The notes: generated by a model not told the origin, from the sequence alone. Shown: positions 17,544-27,042, numbered from the stretch's first letter. The stretch: DNA of 64,000 nt from RBG-13-68-16 sp041494245 (GCA_041494245.1 JBGQAK010000015.1:34380-98379); one strand, 5' to 3'. Program-made: numbers and translations.

Positions 17544-17766
17544 CCCGGGCTAGGCACACCGTGGCCACGGCGTGCTTGTAGATGAGGTGCTCCAGGCCGT
17601 GGCTCTCCACGATGAGGGCGTAGCGGTCGAAGCGCTTGAGGACGCCGGTGACGCGCTTGCCGGTGAGGAGGTACACGTGGATGGGACGCCCGTCCCTCCG
17701 CATGGCGTAGAAGAAGCTGTCCTGAACGTTGACGCCGACCTTAGGCCGGTCCTGTCCCTGTTCCAC
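17509..17766 (-). CDS. hfq: RNA chaperone Hfq
   Basis: 85 residues. Hfq is the hexameric Sm-like protein that pairs small RNAs with mRNAs. The Sm1 motif region reads NVQDSFFYAMRRDGRPIHVYL and the Sm2 motif reads LIYKHAVATV (canonical YKHAIST), with the lateral and proximal-site residues Gln, Asp, Lys and His retained. The C-terminal tail is short. GTG start, 1 nt after the miaA stop; the longer in-frame extension would run inside miaA and lacks family similarity. The miaA-hfq order is the same as in Proteobacteria. Its presence implies sRNA regulation in this organism. Confidence 0.93.
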   Translation of the reverse strand: MEQGQDRPKVGVNVQDSFFYAMRRDGRPIHVYLLTGKRVTGVLKRFDRYALIVESHGLEHLIYKHAVATVCLARGDGDHLAQAGE

Positions 17767-17767
17767 G

Positions 17768-18679
17768 TCACGCCTCCACACGTGAGATGGCCTGCGCCAG
17801 GAGCTCGTCCCCATCCCCCAGGAGCCACTCCACGTCACTCTCCCCCCGCAGCCAGGTCATCTGTCGCTTCGCGAGCTGCCTGGTCGCCGCCGTCGCCTTC
17901 TCCACCGCCTGCGCCGACGTCAGCGTGCCTTCCAGAACCCCGCACGATTCCCTGTAGCCGATCGCCTTGAGGGCGTGTGCCTGTGACGGCACACCCGCCG
18001 CGAGCAGTCCCTCAACTTCCCGCACGAGCCCCGCGGCAAACATTCTTTCCACCCGCAACGCAATCCTAGCATGAAGATCTGCCTTTTGCGGATTGAGACC
18101 GAGCATGAGGAAGGTGTGACGCGGCCCGTGGCAGGGGTGCTCGCGCCAGACCACGGTCATCGGCCGCCCCGCGAGCAGGCCGACCTCGAGGGCGCGCAAT
18201 GTGCGCTGGCGATCGGCGGAGGGAATGCGGGCCGCCGACTCGGGATCGATCTCGCCGAGGCGCGCACGCACCGCGGCCGGATCGGCCCTCCACTCGAGCT
18301 CGAGCTGCTGACGAAGCCGCGGATCCTTCGGGGGCTCGGGGAAGAGACCGTGGAGCAGCGCGCGGACGTAGAAGTGCGTTCCGCCCACCACGACAGGAAC
18401 GCGGCTTCGCCCGCGGATGTCCGCGATCGCCGCGTCGGCGTCGCGCACAAACATGCCGGCCGAGTAGCGTTCGTGGGGGTCCGCAATATCCACGAGGTGG
18501 TGCCTCACGAGCGAGCGAAGCGCGCGGTCGGGCTTCGCGGTGCCGATGTCCATGCCGCGGTAGACGGCGAACGCGTCGGCGGAGATGATCTCGCCGCCGA
18601 CCCGTTCGGCCAGCGCCCCCCCCAGAGCCGTCTTGCCCGAAGCCGTCGGGCCCACGACCACGATCAGCTCAGTCGACAC
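17768..18679 (-). CDS. miaA: tRNA dimethylallyltransferase MiaA
   Basis: 303 residues. MiaA transfers a dimethylallyl group to N6 of A37 in tRNAs reading U-starting codons. Walker A GPTASGKT is at 10-17, followed by the family texts ISADAFAVYRGMDIGTAKP, HHLVDIADPHERYSAGMF, VVGGTHFYVRALLHG and AIGYRE. The sequence in the pathway position DSxQVYR is DAFAVYR here, a small deviation. GTG start at the family N-terminus, overlapping the comEC end by 11 nt and followed by hfq after 1 nt. Confidence 0.96.
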   Translation of the reverse strand: MSTELIVVVGPTASGKTALGGALAERVGGEIISADAFAVYRGMDIGTAKPDRALRSLVRHHLVDIADPHERYSAGMFVRDADAAIADIRGRSRVPVVVGGTHFYVRALLHGLFPEPPKDPRLRQQLELEWRADPAAVRARLGEIDPESAARIPSADRQRTLRALEVGLLAGRPMTVVWREHPCHGPRHTFLMLGLNPQKADLHARIALRVERMFAAGLVREVEGLLAAGVPSQAHALKAIGYRESCGVLEGTLTSAQAVEKATAATRQLAKRQMTWLRGESDVEWLLGDGDELLAQAISRVEA

Positions 18680-20984
18680 CCGGCCCTCTTCGCCGCGCCA
18701 CCATGACGGGCTCCGCCGTTCCCACCGTGAGCCGTCCCTCGGCCTCCCAACCCACCACCGCCACGCCGCCCCCCTGCACCACCAGCACCGCAGGCACCTC
18801 GAGGGTGCGCCGCGCCACCGTCGGGTCAGGGTACGCGAAGCGGGGCCGCACGCCGGTGGCGGCCAGCGCGATGACCGGCTGCACCGCCTGCAGGAACGCC
18901 GGGCTCGAGGACGTCCGCGAGCCGTGATGCGGCAGCTGGAGCACCTCCGCCCGAAGCGGGAGCCCGCGGGCGAGGATCGCGGCTTCCCCGGGGGCCTCCA
19001 GATCACCGGTGACCAGCACCCTGATGCCGCCCATGCTGAGACGGGCGGCGAGGCTGGCGTCGTTGTCGGCGCCCTCCATCGCGGGCGGGGGCCACACGAG
19101 GTCGCAGGTGATTCCGCCGAGAACCACGCGCTGGCCACGCACCAGCGGAACCTCCTCGATGCCCTTCAGGCGCGCCATCCGCCGCAGCGGCACGATCTCC
19201 GCCCGCTCCCCCAGCGCGCGCGGGTAGCACAGGCGGCGCACCCGCAAGCGCTCCAGGAGCATCGCCGCGCCGCCCGTATGATCGGCGTCCGGGTGGGTCA
19301 CGACCAGTGCGTCCAGCGTCCTGACCCGCGCGCGCGCCAGCTCGCGCCACGCGTCCACCGGGGAGCGGCCCGCGTCCACCAGCACCGCGCCCTCGCCGCT
19401 GCGCACGAGCAGCGCCATCCCCTCGCGGACGCCGAGCACCCGGAGCTCGTGGGTCCACGGCCTCGCCCGCGGCGGGAAGACCATCCACGCCACGGTCGCC
19501 GCGACGAGGAGCAGGGCCGCGCCCCGCGACCACCGGACGCGGGTCAGGGCGAACAACCCGAGCGCTGCGAGCACGGCGACCAGCCCCGCGGGGAGCGGCG
19601 CGAACGGCAAGCTTACCGCCCCTCCCAGCGCGGAGGCGGCGCCGAGCAGCCACTGGCCCCCGGCGACGGCCAGCAGTGCCAGGCCCCCGAGGAACGACCA
19701 CAGGGGAGCCGTGAGGAGCGCGAGGATGCTCGCACCCACGAGGAGCAACTCGAGCGGGGCGGCCAGCAGATTCGCAATCACGCCGAGCGGAGGTACGACC
19801 GCGAAGTACGCGCCGACCATCGGGCTGGAGGCCCCCTGGGCGACCAGGGCGACCGCCAGCGCTTGGGCGAGCCGCGCGGGGAGGACGTGCAGCCACGCCG
19901 CCAGGGGAGCGATCCAGCGCACGAGCGCAAGGGTCACGAAGGCGGACAGCTCGAAGCCGGGCTGCAGCAGCACCGAAGGTTCGAGCAGCGAGAGTCCCGC
20001 CACGATCGCCCACACCGAGGGCAGCGGTTCGAGAGGGCGGCCGAGCTGGCGCGCCACGAGGTACGCGACGCCCGCCGTGGCGGCGCGCCGCACCGGTGCG
20101 TTGCCGCCCGCAATCAACGCGAAGGCGATCAGCGCTCCTGCCACGATCCACCGCCGCGTGGTCGGCCGCACGCCAGCCAGGCTGAGGGCTCCCCACGCCA
20201 GCACGCCGACCAGCCCCACGTGGAGACCGGACACGGAGAGCAGGTGGACCAGACCGGAGCGCCTCATGCTCGAGACCTCGCCCTCCAACAGGCTCTCCCT
20301 GCGTTCCAGCACGAGCGCCGACGCGAGGGCTGCGGCGTGCAGACGCACCGGTTCCACGCCCGCGCTGCCGCGCAGCGACCGGACGCCCGCCTCCCGCAGC
20401 CGGTCGACGAGCGAGCCCCCGGTCAGGGGTCTGAGCAGCAAGAGCGTCTTGACCCGCAGGTATCCCGCCTTGAGCGGGAGGCTGGGGTCGAAGACCAGCT
20501 CCCCGCTCCCCTCCCACCGGGAGCCCGGGCGCGGGAGCTGTGCCAGTCCCACAGGCGCGGTGACGTAGAGATCCATCTCGCGCGGCGACCGGAGGTCCTT
20601 GCCCGCCAGCTCGACGCGGCCCACGCTCACGCGCGTCCCAAGGCCCCGCGCCCCGCCTGTCCAGCCGTCCCGTACCGTGACAACGAAGCGGACGGGCGCC
20701 GAGGTGCCGCCGAACGCTACGGGAGCACGCGGGGCGAACGCGCACGCGGCCAGACCAGCGAGCACGCCGCACGAGGCCCACCAGCCGAGGCGCAAGCCCC
20801 TGCCCGTGAGACCCCGCCAACCGGCGAGGAGCGCCGTCGCGACCAGGGCGTACCGCCAGCCGGGGTCGGGCGGAAGGAGGTTGCCAGCCAGCATCGCCAC
20901 CACCGCGCTTGCGGACAGCGTGACAAGCCTGGACCCCGGGGCCTCAGCGACCGGTGCGCCGAAGGTCCGCCAGGATTTCCACAT
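18669..20984 (-). CDS. comEC: ComEC/Rec2-family DNA internalization protein
   Basis: 771 residues with the three ComEC parts: an N-terminal membrane/OB-like domain (1-200), the Competence membrane domain with HLLSVSGLHVGLVG (near 260) and about ten helices (200-520), and a C-terminal metallo-beta-lactamase domain with HPDADHTGG, TGDLEAPGE and LPHHGSRTSSS. In naturally competent bacteria it forms the inner-membrane channel for single-stranded DNA and may degrade the other strand. It suggests competence, but no pilus or comEA genes are in the window. The start used here overlaps rlmD by 41 nt; an ATG at 20894 is an alternative. Confidence 0.93.
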   Translation of the reverse strand: MWKSWRTFGAPVAEAPGSRLVTLSASAVVAMLAGNLLPPDPGWRYALVATALLAGWRGLTGRGLRLGWWASCGVLAGLAACAFAPRAPVAFGGTSAPVRFVVTVRDGWTGGARGLGTRVSVGRVELAGKDLRSPREMDLYVTAPVGLAQLPRPGSRWEGSGELVFDPSLPLKAGYLRVKTLLLLRPLTGGSLVDRLREAGVRSLRGSAGVEPVRLHAAALASALVLERRESLLEGEVSSMRRSGLVHLLSVSGLHVGLVGVLAWGALSLAGVRPTTRRWIVAGALIAFALIAGGNAPVRRAATAGVAYLVARQLGRPLEPLPSVWAIVAGLSLLEPSVLLQPGFELSAFVTLALVRWIAPLAAWLHVLPARLAQALAVALVAQGASSPMVGAYFAVVPPLGVIANLLAAPLELLLVGASILALLTAPLWSFLGGLALLAVAGGQWLLGAASALGGAVSLPFAPLPAGLVAVLAALGLFALTRVRWSRGAALLLVAATVAWMVFPPRARPWTHELRVLGVREGMALLVRSGEGAVLVDAGRSPVDAWRELARARVRTLDALVVTHPDADHTGGAAMLLERLRVRRLCYPRALGERAEIVPLRRMARLKGIEEVPLVRGQRVVLGGITCDLVWPPPAMEGADNDASLAARLSMGGIRVLVTGDLEAPGEAAILARGLPLRAEVLQLPHHGSRTSSSPAFLQAVQPVIALAATGVRPRFAYPDPTVARRTLEVPAVLVVQGGGVAVVGWEAEGRLTVGTAEPVMVARRRGPGVD

Positions 20985-22176
20985 GGTGCGAGCCGGCGAA
21001 GAGGTCCCACAGCTCGAGCGAGGCCAGGGAGTAACCGCTGCGCATCAGGATGGCCGCGTCGCGCCCGAAGCAGGCGGCATCACACGAGAGCATGAGGATG
21101 CCGGCGGGTGCCCAGCGCAGGACACCCTCGAGGGCCATCGAGGAGAGCCCGGCCCTCGGTGGATCGATGATCGCGAGGGTCCCCGACCCCTCGCCCGCCC
21201 CGCGCAGGTACTCCTCAGCCGACACCGCGAGGACGAGGGCGCCGGTGATGTTTGCCGCGGCGGCCTCTGCCGCCACCCGGCTTCCCTCGACCACCGTGAT
21301 GGCCGCCACCCCGGCGCTCCTGGCCGCGGCTGCGAAGAAGCCGACCCCGCCGTAGAGATCCACCACGCGGGCGTGCCCGTGGGCCCGGACCAGCTCCCCG
21401 ACCCGGTCGAAGAGGCGCGGCACCAGGTGGCGGTTGCCCTGGAAGAACACGCCCACCGGTACGCGCAGCGGCACCGGAAGCTCCATCACCATGCCCACCG
21501 CCCCCCAACCCCCCGAGAGCAGGGCTCCCCCCTCGCCGATCGGGTGCCACCCCGCGAGGCCGCGCACCTTTACCTCCGGCGGGCTCCCGCGTCCCCGCCA
21601 GCCGGCGACCGCGGCGCTCGACGCCAGATTCTCGAGCCACTCCACCTCGCCGTCGGGCAGGCCCGCAGCCGTCAGCGCTCGCTCCATCCTCGGGATCGCG
21701 TCCAGGAGGAGCCGGGAGACGACCCGGCAGGGGGAGATGTCCGCGGTCGTGTGGGAGCGGGGGCCGAGGAAGCCGAGCGTGTTCCCGGCCGCATCCCAGT
21801 GCAAGCGGGCGCGCAGCCGCCAGCCCATCTCCGAGACCACGACGGGCGCGGCTTTCACCGCGTCGGAGAGCTCCGGCGGGGCATGCCGGAGAGCGCCGAC
21901 GGTCGCCTCCTGGATGGCCTGCGCGGCCACCTCGCGCTTCACATGGGCGAGGTCGCACCCGCCGCAGGTGAACGCCACGGGGCACGGGTCGGCCTCCCGC
22001 CACGGGCTCGCCTTCACAATCTCCGTCAGGCGGGCCTCCACGATCCCGGCCCGCTTCCGTTCGACCTCGGCCTCCACCACCTCCCCGGGGAGCGCACCGG
22101 CGACGAACCACACCTTCCGGCCGCGGTGCGCGATGCCCCGCCCACCGCCGCCTAGGCCTTCGATCTCAAGGCGCAT
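20944..22176 (-). CDS. rlmD: 23S rRNA (uracil-5-)-methyltransferase, RlmD/RumA-like
   Basis: 410 residues. A short TRAM-like N-terminus is followed by iron-sulfur cysteines Cys65, Cys71, Cys74 (CPVAFTCGGCDLAH) and Cys150 (ISPC). The SAM-binding VVDLYGGVGFFA, the DPPRAGL motif and the catalytic region LSCDAACFGRD are also present. The family makes 5-methyluridine in rRNA or tRNA; the cluster fits RlmD (U1939 in E. coli numbering), but TrmA- or RlmC-type specificity cannot be excluded. The catalytic Cys is usually in SCNP; here it reads SCDA. It overlaps the unknown gene upstream by 11 nt and comEC downstream by 41 nt. Confidence 0.88.
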   Translation of the reverse strand: MRLEIEGLGGGGRGIAHRGRKVWFVAGALPGEVVEAEVERKRAGIVEARLTEIVKASPWREADPCPVAFTCGGCDLAHVKREVAAQAIQEATVGALRHAPPELSDAVKAAPVVVSEMGWRLRARLHWDAAGNTLGFLGPRSHTTADISPCRVVSRLLLDAIPRMERALTAAGLPDGEVEWLENLASSAAVAGWRGRGSPPEVKVRGLAGWHPIGEGGALLSGGWGAVGMVMELPVPLRVPVGVFFQGNRHLVPRLFDRVGELVRAHGHARVVDLYGGVGFFAAAARSAGVAAITVVEGSRVAAEAAAANITGALVLAVSAEEYLRGAGEGSGTLAIIDPPRAGLSSMALEGVLRWAPAGILMLSCDAACFGRDAAILMRSGYSLASLELWDLFAGSHHVEILADLRRTGR

Positions 22177-22837
22177 CGGCGGCCAACTCCAGTCTCGGCA
22201 TGCCGACGAGGCGCCGCAACTCCTTCACGAGGAGGGCGCGGCGGGTGCGCTCGCGCACATCATCGGTCATGGTCAGGGAGGTCAGCTCGCGGTCCACCTC
22301 GACAGCGAGCGACTCCCGCCGCTCGGAGGGCAGGGCCACCAGCAGCGCGTCCAGGGTGGAGAACTCGAGGTCCGCGAGGGTCTCGTCGAGCGCGGAGGGC
22401 GGGGCCTCGATCGGCAGTGTGGCCACCGCCCTGGCGAGGTCGCGGAGCATCGCCGCGACCTGCGGGATGTCCTTCTGCCATGCGTCCGCGGCCTCGTTCA
22501 CCTGCACGGCCAGCGAGCGGAGGGCTCCGGCGACGTCGAGGCCGGCCCCCTCCCCCGCGGCTCCGACGCGCGCGGCCGCCAGGCGCTTGACCTGGCGCGC
22601 GACGGCGTGCCGGCAGTAGGACAGCGACGAGATTGGGTCCGCGTCTCTTTCCCGCCTCCGCTCCCACGCCTCGCCGATCCCCGCGAGGACCGCCGCCAGC
22701 GGCGCCCCTTCCCGCCACCACTTCTGCAGCAGCGCAAAGTCCTTCGGGGAAAAGAGGAACGGCGTGCCCCGCAGAGCCGCGAAGTGGTCCTCCACCGCCC
22801 GATAGTACGCGAGCTCGGCCTCGTCCGGCTCGGTCAT
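22166..22837 (-). CDS. Uncharacterised protein, predicted helical
   Basis: 223 residues, not recognised. It begins MTEPDEAELAYYRAVEDHFAALRGTPFLFSPKDFALLQKW with no signal peptide or membrane segment. The rest is helical, rich in Ala, Glu and Arg (for example DEVRERTRRALLVKELRRLVGMP at the end). The first 60 residues, with LFSPKDFALLQKWWREGAPLAAVLAGI, look like a short helix-turn domain. Its position, 14 nt after coaX and overlapping rlmD by 11 nt, shows it is a real expressed gene in the chain. A function in translation or cofactor metabolism would be a guess from neighbours only. The ATG is the only good start; the open frame upstream lies antisense-like within coaX. Confidence 0.72.
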   Translation of the reverse strand: MTEPDEAELAYYRAVEDHFAALRGTPFLFSPKDFALLQKWWREGAPLAAVLAGIGEAWERRRERDADPISSLSYCRHAVARQVKRLAAARVGAAGEGAGLDVAGALRSLAVQVNEAADAWQKDIPQVAAMLRDLARAVATLPIEAPPSALDETLADLEFSTLDALLVALPSERRESLAVEVDRELTSLTMTDDVRERTRRALLVKELRRLVGMPRLELAADAP

Positions 22838-22851
22838 GACGCGCGCGCCCC

Positions 22852-23625
22852 TCAGGTCCGCCTCGGCCGGTTGCGTTCCCAGAGCAGCCGCAACCCCTTG
22901 AGGGTGAGGTCCTCGTCCACTGCGTCGAAGATCTCCGTGTAGCGCCCGATGACCGTCGCGAGACCGCCGGTGGCGATCACCTTGCCTCCACCCATCTCGT
23001 CCAGCACGCGACGGGTCAGGCCCTCCACCAAGCCGACATACCCGTAGATCACCCCGGCCTGCATGGAGTCCACGGTCCCCTTGCCGATCACGCGCGGCGG
23101 CGCGGCCAGCTCGATGCGCGGCAGCTTGGCCGCCCGCGAGAAGAGCGCCTCGGCCGCGATCTCCAGCCCGGGGGCGATCACGCCCCCGAGGAACTCGCCC
23201 TTGGCCGAGACCACGTCCCACGTGGTCGCCGTGCCGAAGTCCACCACCACGGAGGGGCCGCCGTGCTCGTCGAACGCCGCGACCGCGTTGCACAGCCGAT
23301 CCGCCCCGAGCTCCAGCGGCGTGTCCACCTTGAGCGGCATCCCCGAACGGATGCCGGGCACCACGAACAGGGGCTCCGCCTGCAGGTAGGTGCCGATGGC
23401 GGCACGCAGCGCCCCGTCCACCGGCGGCACGACCGACCCGACCACCACACCGCGGATGTCGTCGGCCGCGATCTGCGACCACTCGCAGAGCTGGCGCAGC
23501 AGCAGCCCCAGCTCGTCCACGGTTCGCTCGCGCACGGTCGTGAGGCGGAACCTTCGAAGAATCGCCTTCGCCTTGAAGACGCCGATGGTGGTGTGGGTGT
23601 TTCCGACATCGAGGGCGAGGAGCAT
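22852..23625 (-). CDS. coaX: Type III pantothenate kinase
   Basis: 257 residues. CoaX phosphorylates pantothenate in the first step of coenzyme A synthesis, and belongs to the ASKHA fold. Visible motifs are the phosphate loop DVGNTHTTIGVF at the N-terminus, ELGADRLCNAVAAF (catalytic Asp in GADR), VVDFGTATTWDVV and GGVIAPGLEIAAEALFSRAAKLP. The length is standard. The ATG gives the exact family N-terminus; upstream in-frame codons lie in birA. It is one nt from birA, a common pairing (birA-coaX) in several phyla. Confidence 0.97.
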   Translation of the reverse strand: MLLALDVGNTHTTIGVFKAKAILRRFRLTTVRERTVDELGLLLRQLCEWSQIAADDIRGVVVGSVVPPVDGALRAAIGTYLQAEPLFVVPGIRSGMPLKVDTPLELGADRLCNAVAAFDEHGGPSVVVDFGTATTWDVVSAKGEFLGGVIAPGLEIAAEALFSRAAKLPRIELAAPPRVIGKGTVDSMQAGVIYGYVGLVEGLTRRVLDEMGGGKVIATGGLATVIGRYTEIFDAVDEDLTLKGLRLLWERNRPRRT

Positions 23626-23626
23626 C

Positions 23627-24400
23627 TCAACCTCCCGGCTCGTTATCCACCAGAAGCTCACCCGAAGGGAACCGCCGCAGCTCGCCGCCGACCCGAAGCT
23701 CGAGCCGCCCATCCTCGAGGAGCCTGACGAAGCTGCCCTCCACCACGCCGGTGTCGAGGCGGAGGTGCATGTGCTCGCCCGGGCGGTGCACGGTGCGGTC
23801 CACCCACGCCCTCGCCGTGCCCGCGGGGTCGTCGAGCGCGCCGTGGATGCGCGAGAGGAATGCCACGACCAGCGACCTTACCGCATCTGCGGCGCCGCCC
23901 GTGTACCCCAGGGCGCGCAGCGTGACGGGCCTCGTCGGGTCACCGGGGGCGAGCACCGGTTCGGACCCCACGTTGACTCCGAAGCCGGCAATGACCCACG
24001 CGGAGTCGCCGCTGCAGCGGCTCTCGCACAGCACGCCGCCCAGCTTGCGGCCGCCGACCCGGAGGTCGTTGGGCCACTTGAGCCCGACCTTCATGCCCGG
24101 GACGAGCTCCTCCAACGCGGCCCCCAGGGCCACGCCCGCAGCCATCGGAAGCGTGGCGAGGCGGCCCAGCGGGAGCCATGCGAGCCAGGTGGCGTAGAGC
24201 CCCCCTGCCGGGGACTCCCACGTGTGGCCGTCGCGGCCCCGCCCTGCCGACTGCCGATCGGCCACGATCATAGTCTCCGACAGGCGCTCATCCTCGCTCG
24301 CGAGCCATTTCGCAACCAAGCGTTCGGCGACGGCATTCGTCGAGTCGACCTCGTCCAGCCAAATCACGTTGGCCGGTGCCGGCTCGGGGAGCAGCCGCAT
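23627..24400 (-). CDS. birA: Biotin--[acetyl-CoA-carboxylase] ligase
   Basis: 257 residues. It attaches biotin to the carboxyl carrier protein via biotinyl-AMP. Motifs: LDEVDSTNAVAERL, biotin-loop SAGRGRDGHTW (consensus GRGRxGxxW), LKWPNDLRVGGRKLGGVLCES and GFGVNVG, followed by the short C-terminal BPL_C barrel. There is no N-terminal winged helix, so it is a group I ligase without the repressor function. The ATG overlaps the valS stop (ATGA), which fixes the start. Confidence 0.96.
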   Translation of the reverse strand: MRLLPEPAPANVIWLDEVDSTNAVAERLVAKWLASEDERLSETMIVADRQSAGRGRDGHTWESPAGGLYATWLAWLPLGRLATLPMAAGVALGAALEELVPGMKVGLKWPNDLRVGGRKLGGVLCESRCSGDSAWVIAGFGVNVGSEPVLAPGDPTRPVTLRALGYTGGAADAVRSLVVAFLSRIHGALDDPAGTARAWVDRTVHRPGEHMHLRLDTGVVEGSFVRLLEDGRLELRVGGELRRFPSGELLVDNEPGG

Positions 24401-27042
24401 CAGGGCTCCCTCCCAAGGGTTGCGGCCAGGAGCTGCGCCTTGTGCGAAAGCTCGGCGGCGCGCTGCCGGCTGCCCGCCACCACTTCCTCGGGCGCGCGCG
24501 CCACAAAGCTCTCGTCCGCGAGGCGCGCGCTGACCTTCCCGAGCTCGCCCCGGATCTGCTCGAGCTCGGCGGCAAGCCGTGCCCGCTCCGCCTCCCCCAC
24601 CGCCCCTTCCGGCAGCACGATCGCCACGCTGACGCCTCCGGCCAGGTCGCGGATGGCGCGGTCCGGGACCTTCGCGGGGTCGAGCTCGAGCGCCGAGAGC
24701 CCGGCCAGCCGCCGCAACTCGCCCGCGAGGCCGGAGAACGCCTGGCGCCACGCCGGCTGCAGGTTCAGGAGGCAGAGCTGCAGGGGCGTACCCGGAGGCA
24801 GCCCGACGAGGTGGCGGTACGACCGGGTCTCCTGCACGACCGCCTGGAAGGCGGCCATCAGGGCGCTGACCGCGGGGTCCTCGGGGAGGCGTCCGGGCGC
24901 CGGGTACGGGGCCGTGATGAGCAGCTCGGGCGCGCCGAGGTGCTGCGAGATCTCCTCCGTGATGAACGGCATCACCGGGTGCAGCAGCTTGAGCGCTTGG
25001 AGCAGGACGCCGCGCGCCACCGCGCGCACGTCCTCGGCCCGCCGTCCGTTCTCGCTGCCCTCCTGGAGCACCGGCTTGGCCATCTCGACGTACCAGTCGC
25101 AGTAGTCGTTCCACACGAACTGGTAGAGCTCGCGGCACCCCTCGTCGAAACGGTACCTCTCCCATGCGCGGTTGACGGCCGCGGTGGTGCGCTCCAGCTC
25201 GGTCAGGATCCAGGCCTCCGGGAGGGCGAACCCGGACGTCGCGACCTTCTCGAGCGGCGGCTCCTCGCCGGTCAGGTGCATCTGCAGGAAACGCGCCGCG
25301 TTCCACAGCTTGGTGCCGAAGGCGCGGTAGCCTTCCATGCGCTTGACGTCGAGCGGGAGGTCACGGCCGGGCGAGGCAAGCGAGGCGAGCGTGAAGCGCA
25401 CCGCGTCGGCGCCGTACTCGTGCACCAGGTCGAGGGGATCCATCACGTTCCCCTTGGTCTTGGACATCTTCTGCCCGCGCGCGTCGCGCACCAGCCCGGT
25501 CAGGTGGACCTCGGCGAACGGCGCCTTCCCGGTGAAGTGGCAGCTCATCATGACCATCCGGGCCACCCAGAAGAAGAGGATGTCGAAACCCGTGATCAGC
25601 AGGCTGGTCGGGTAGAAGGCGCGCATGTCGGCGGTGTCCGCCGGCCACCCCATGGTGGAGATCGGCCACAGCCCGGAGGAGAACCAGGTGTCGAGCACGT
25701 CGGGATCCTGCTCTGCCGGCTTGCCGCACTGCGGGCACGTCGCGACGTTCTCCTCGGACACCGTGGTGTGCCCGTCCGGGCAGTAGAACGCCGGGATGCG
25801 GTGCCCCCACCAGAGCTGGCGCGAGATGCACCAGTCGAGGATGTTCTCCAGCCAGTTCTCGTAGGTCGCGACCCAGAAGTCCGGGATCAGCCTCACCTCG
25901 CCCGACCGCACGGCGGCGAGGGCACGGCCGGCCATCCCCTTCACCGAGCAGAACCACTGCCTCGAGAGGTATGGCTCGACAACCGTGTCGCAGCGTTGGC
26001 AGTGCCCCACGGCGTGGCGGTGCGTCTTCTCCCCCCGCCGCAGCCCCTTCTCCGCCAGCGCCGCCAGCACCGCCTTGCGGGCGGCAGAGCGGTCCTGCCC
26101 CGCGAACGGCCCGCCGTTGGCGTTGATCGTGCCGTCCTCGTTGAGGATGTTGATCTTCTCGAGGCCGTGCCGGTCACCGGTGGCGAAGTCGTTGGGATCG
26201 TGGGCGGGCGTGACCTTGACGGCCCCCGTGCCGAACTTCGGGTCCACGAGGATCGCGTCCGCGATCACGGGGAACGTACGGTCCAGCAGCGGGTGGCGGA
26301 TCAGCTTGCCGACCAGCCCCCGGTAGCGCTCGTCCTCGGGGTGGACGGCCACCGCGGTGTCGCCGAGCATGGTCTCCGGCCTGCTCGTGGAGACGACGAC
26401 CTCGCCGCCGTCGACGAGCGGGTAGGCAAAGTCCCACATCCCGCCGTCGATCTCCTTGTGGACAACCTCCAGGTCGGAGAGCGCCGTCAGGCAACGGGGG
26501 CACCAGTTGATGAGCCTGTGCGCGCGGTAGATCAGGTCCTCGCGGTAGAGCGAGACAAACGCGTGCTTCACCGCCCCGGAGAGCATCTCGTCCAGCGTGA
26601 AGCGCTCGCGGCTCCAGTCGCAGGAGGCGCCCAGCGCCTTGGCCTGATGGGAGATGTTGTCCTTGTACTGCGCCTTCCACTCCCACATGCGCGTCAGGAA
26701 CTTCTCGCGCCCGAGCTCTCGCCGGTTCGTCCCCTCCTTGGCCAGCTCCCGCTCCACCATCACCTGGGTGGCGATGCCGGCGTGGTCCGTGCCGGGCAGC
26801 CAGAGGGCGTTGTACCCCTGCATGCGGCGCCAGCGGATCACCAGGTCCTGCAGCGTGAACTGCAAGGCGTGGCCGATATGGAGCTTGCCGGTCACGTTCG
26901 GGGGCGGGATCAGGATCACGAAGGGCGGCTTTTCGGAGGGAAGCTCGGGGGTAAACGCCCCGGAGGCCTCCCAGGCTTCGTACCACCTGCCCTCGAACGA
27001 GGTGGGATCAAAGCGGGTCGGCAGCTGTTCCGGACGCCTCAC
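24400..27042 (-). CDS. valS: Valyl-tRNA synthetase
   Basis: 880 residues, normal for bacterial ValRS. Class I signatures are LHIGH in PPPNVTGKLHIGH (near 55-58) and KMSKTKGNVMDP. The editing domain contains GTGAVKVTPAHDPNDF, and a C-terminal coiled coil follows anticodon binding (VAIVLPEGAVGEAERARLAAELEQI). Charging tRNA-Val occurs in the cytoplasm. The start is GTG with GGAGGGG 5 nt upstream. There is no T-box-like leader upstream. It is the first gene of the chain running to pepP. Confidence 0.98.
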   Translation of the reverse strand: MRRPEQLPTRFDPTSFEGRWYEAWEASGAFTPELPSEKPPFVILIPPPNVTGKLHIGHALQFTLQDLVIRWRRMQGYNALWLPGTDHAGIATQVMVERELAKEGTNRRELGREKFLTRMWEWKAQYKDNISHQAKALGASCDWSRERFTLDEMLSGAVKHAFVSLYREDLIYRAHRLINWCPRCLTALSDLEVVHKEIDGGMWDFAYPLVDGGEVVVSTSRPETMLGDTAVAVHPEDERYRGLVGKLIRHPLLDRTFPVIADAILVDPKFGTGAVKVTPAHDPNDFATGDRHGLEKINILNEDGTINANGGPFAGQDRSAARKAVLAALAEKGLRRGEKTHRHAVGHCQRCDTVVEPYLSRQWFCSVKGMAGRALAAVRSGEVRLIPDFWVATYENWLENILDWCISRQLWWGHRIPAFYCPDGHTTVSEENVATCPQCGKPAEQDPDVLDTWFSSGLWPISTMGWPADTADMRAFYPTSLLITGFDILFFWVARMVMMSCHFTGKAPFAEVHLTGLVRDARGQKMSKTKGNVMDPLDLVHEYGADAVRFTLASLASPGRDLPLDVKRMEGYRAFGTKLWNAARFLQMHLTGEEPPLEKVATSGFALPEAWILTELERTTAAVNRAWERYRFDEGCRELYQFVWNDYCDWYVEMAKPVLQEGSENGRRAEDVRAVARGVLLQALKLLHPVMPFITEEISQHLGAPELLITAPYPAPGRLPEDPAVSALMAAFQAVVQETRSYRHLVGLPPGTPLQLCLLNLQPAWRQAFSGLAGELRRLAGLSALELDPAKVPDRAIRDLAGGVSVAIVLPEGAVGEAERARLAAELEQIRGELGKVSARLADESFVARAPEEVVAGSRQRAAELSHKAQLLAATLGREP

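Noticed and set aside
18585..21095. 836-codon open frame antisense to comEC
   Set aside because: Arg/His/Gln/Pro-rich shadow of comEC; the opposite frame has all ComEC motifs.
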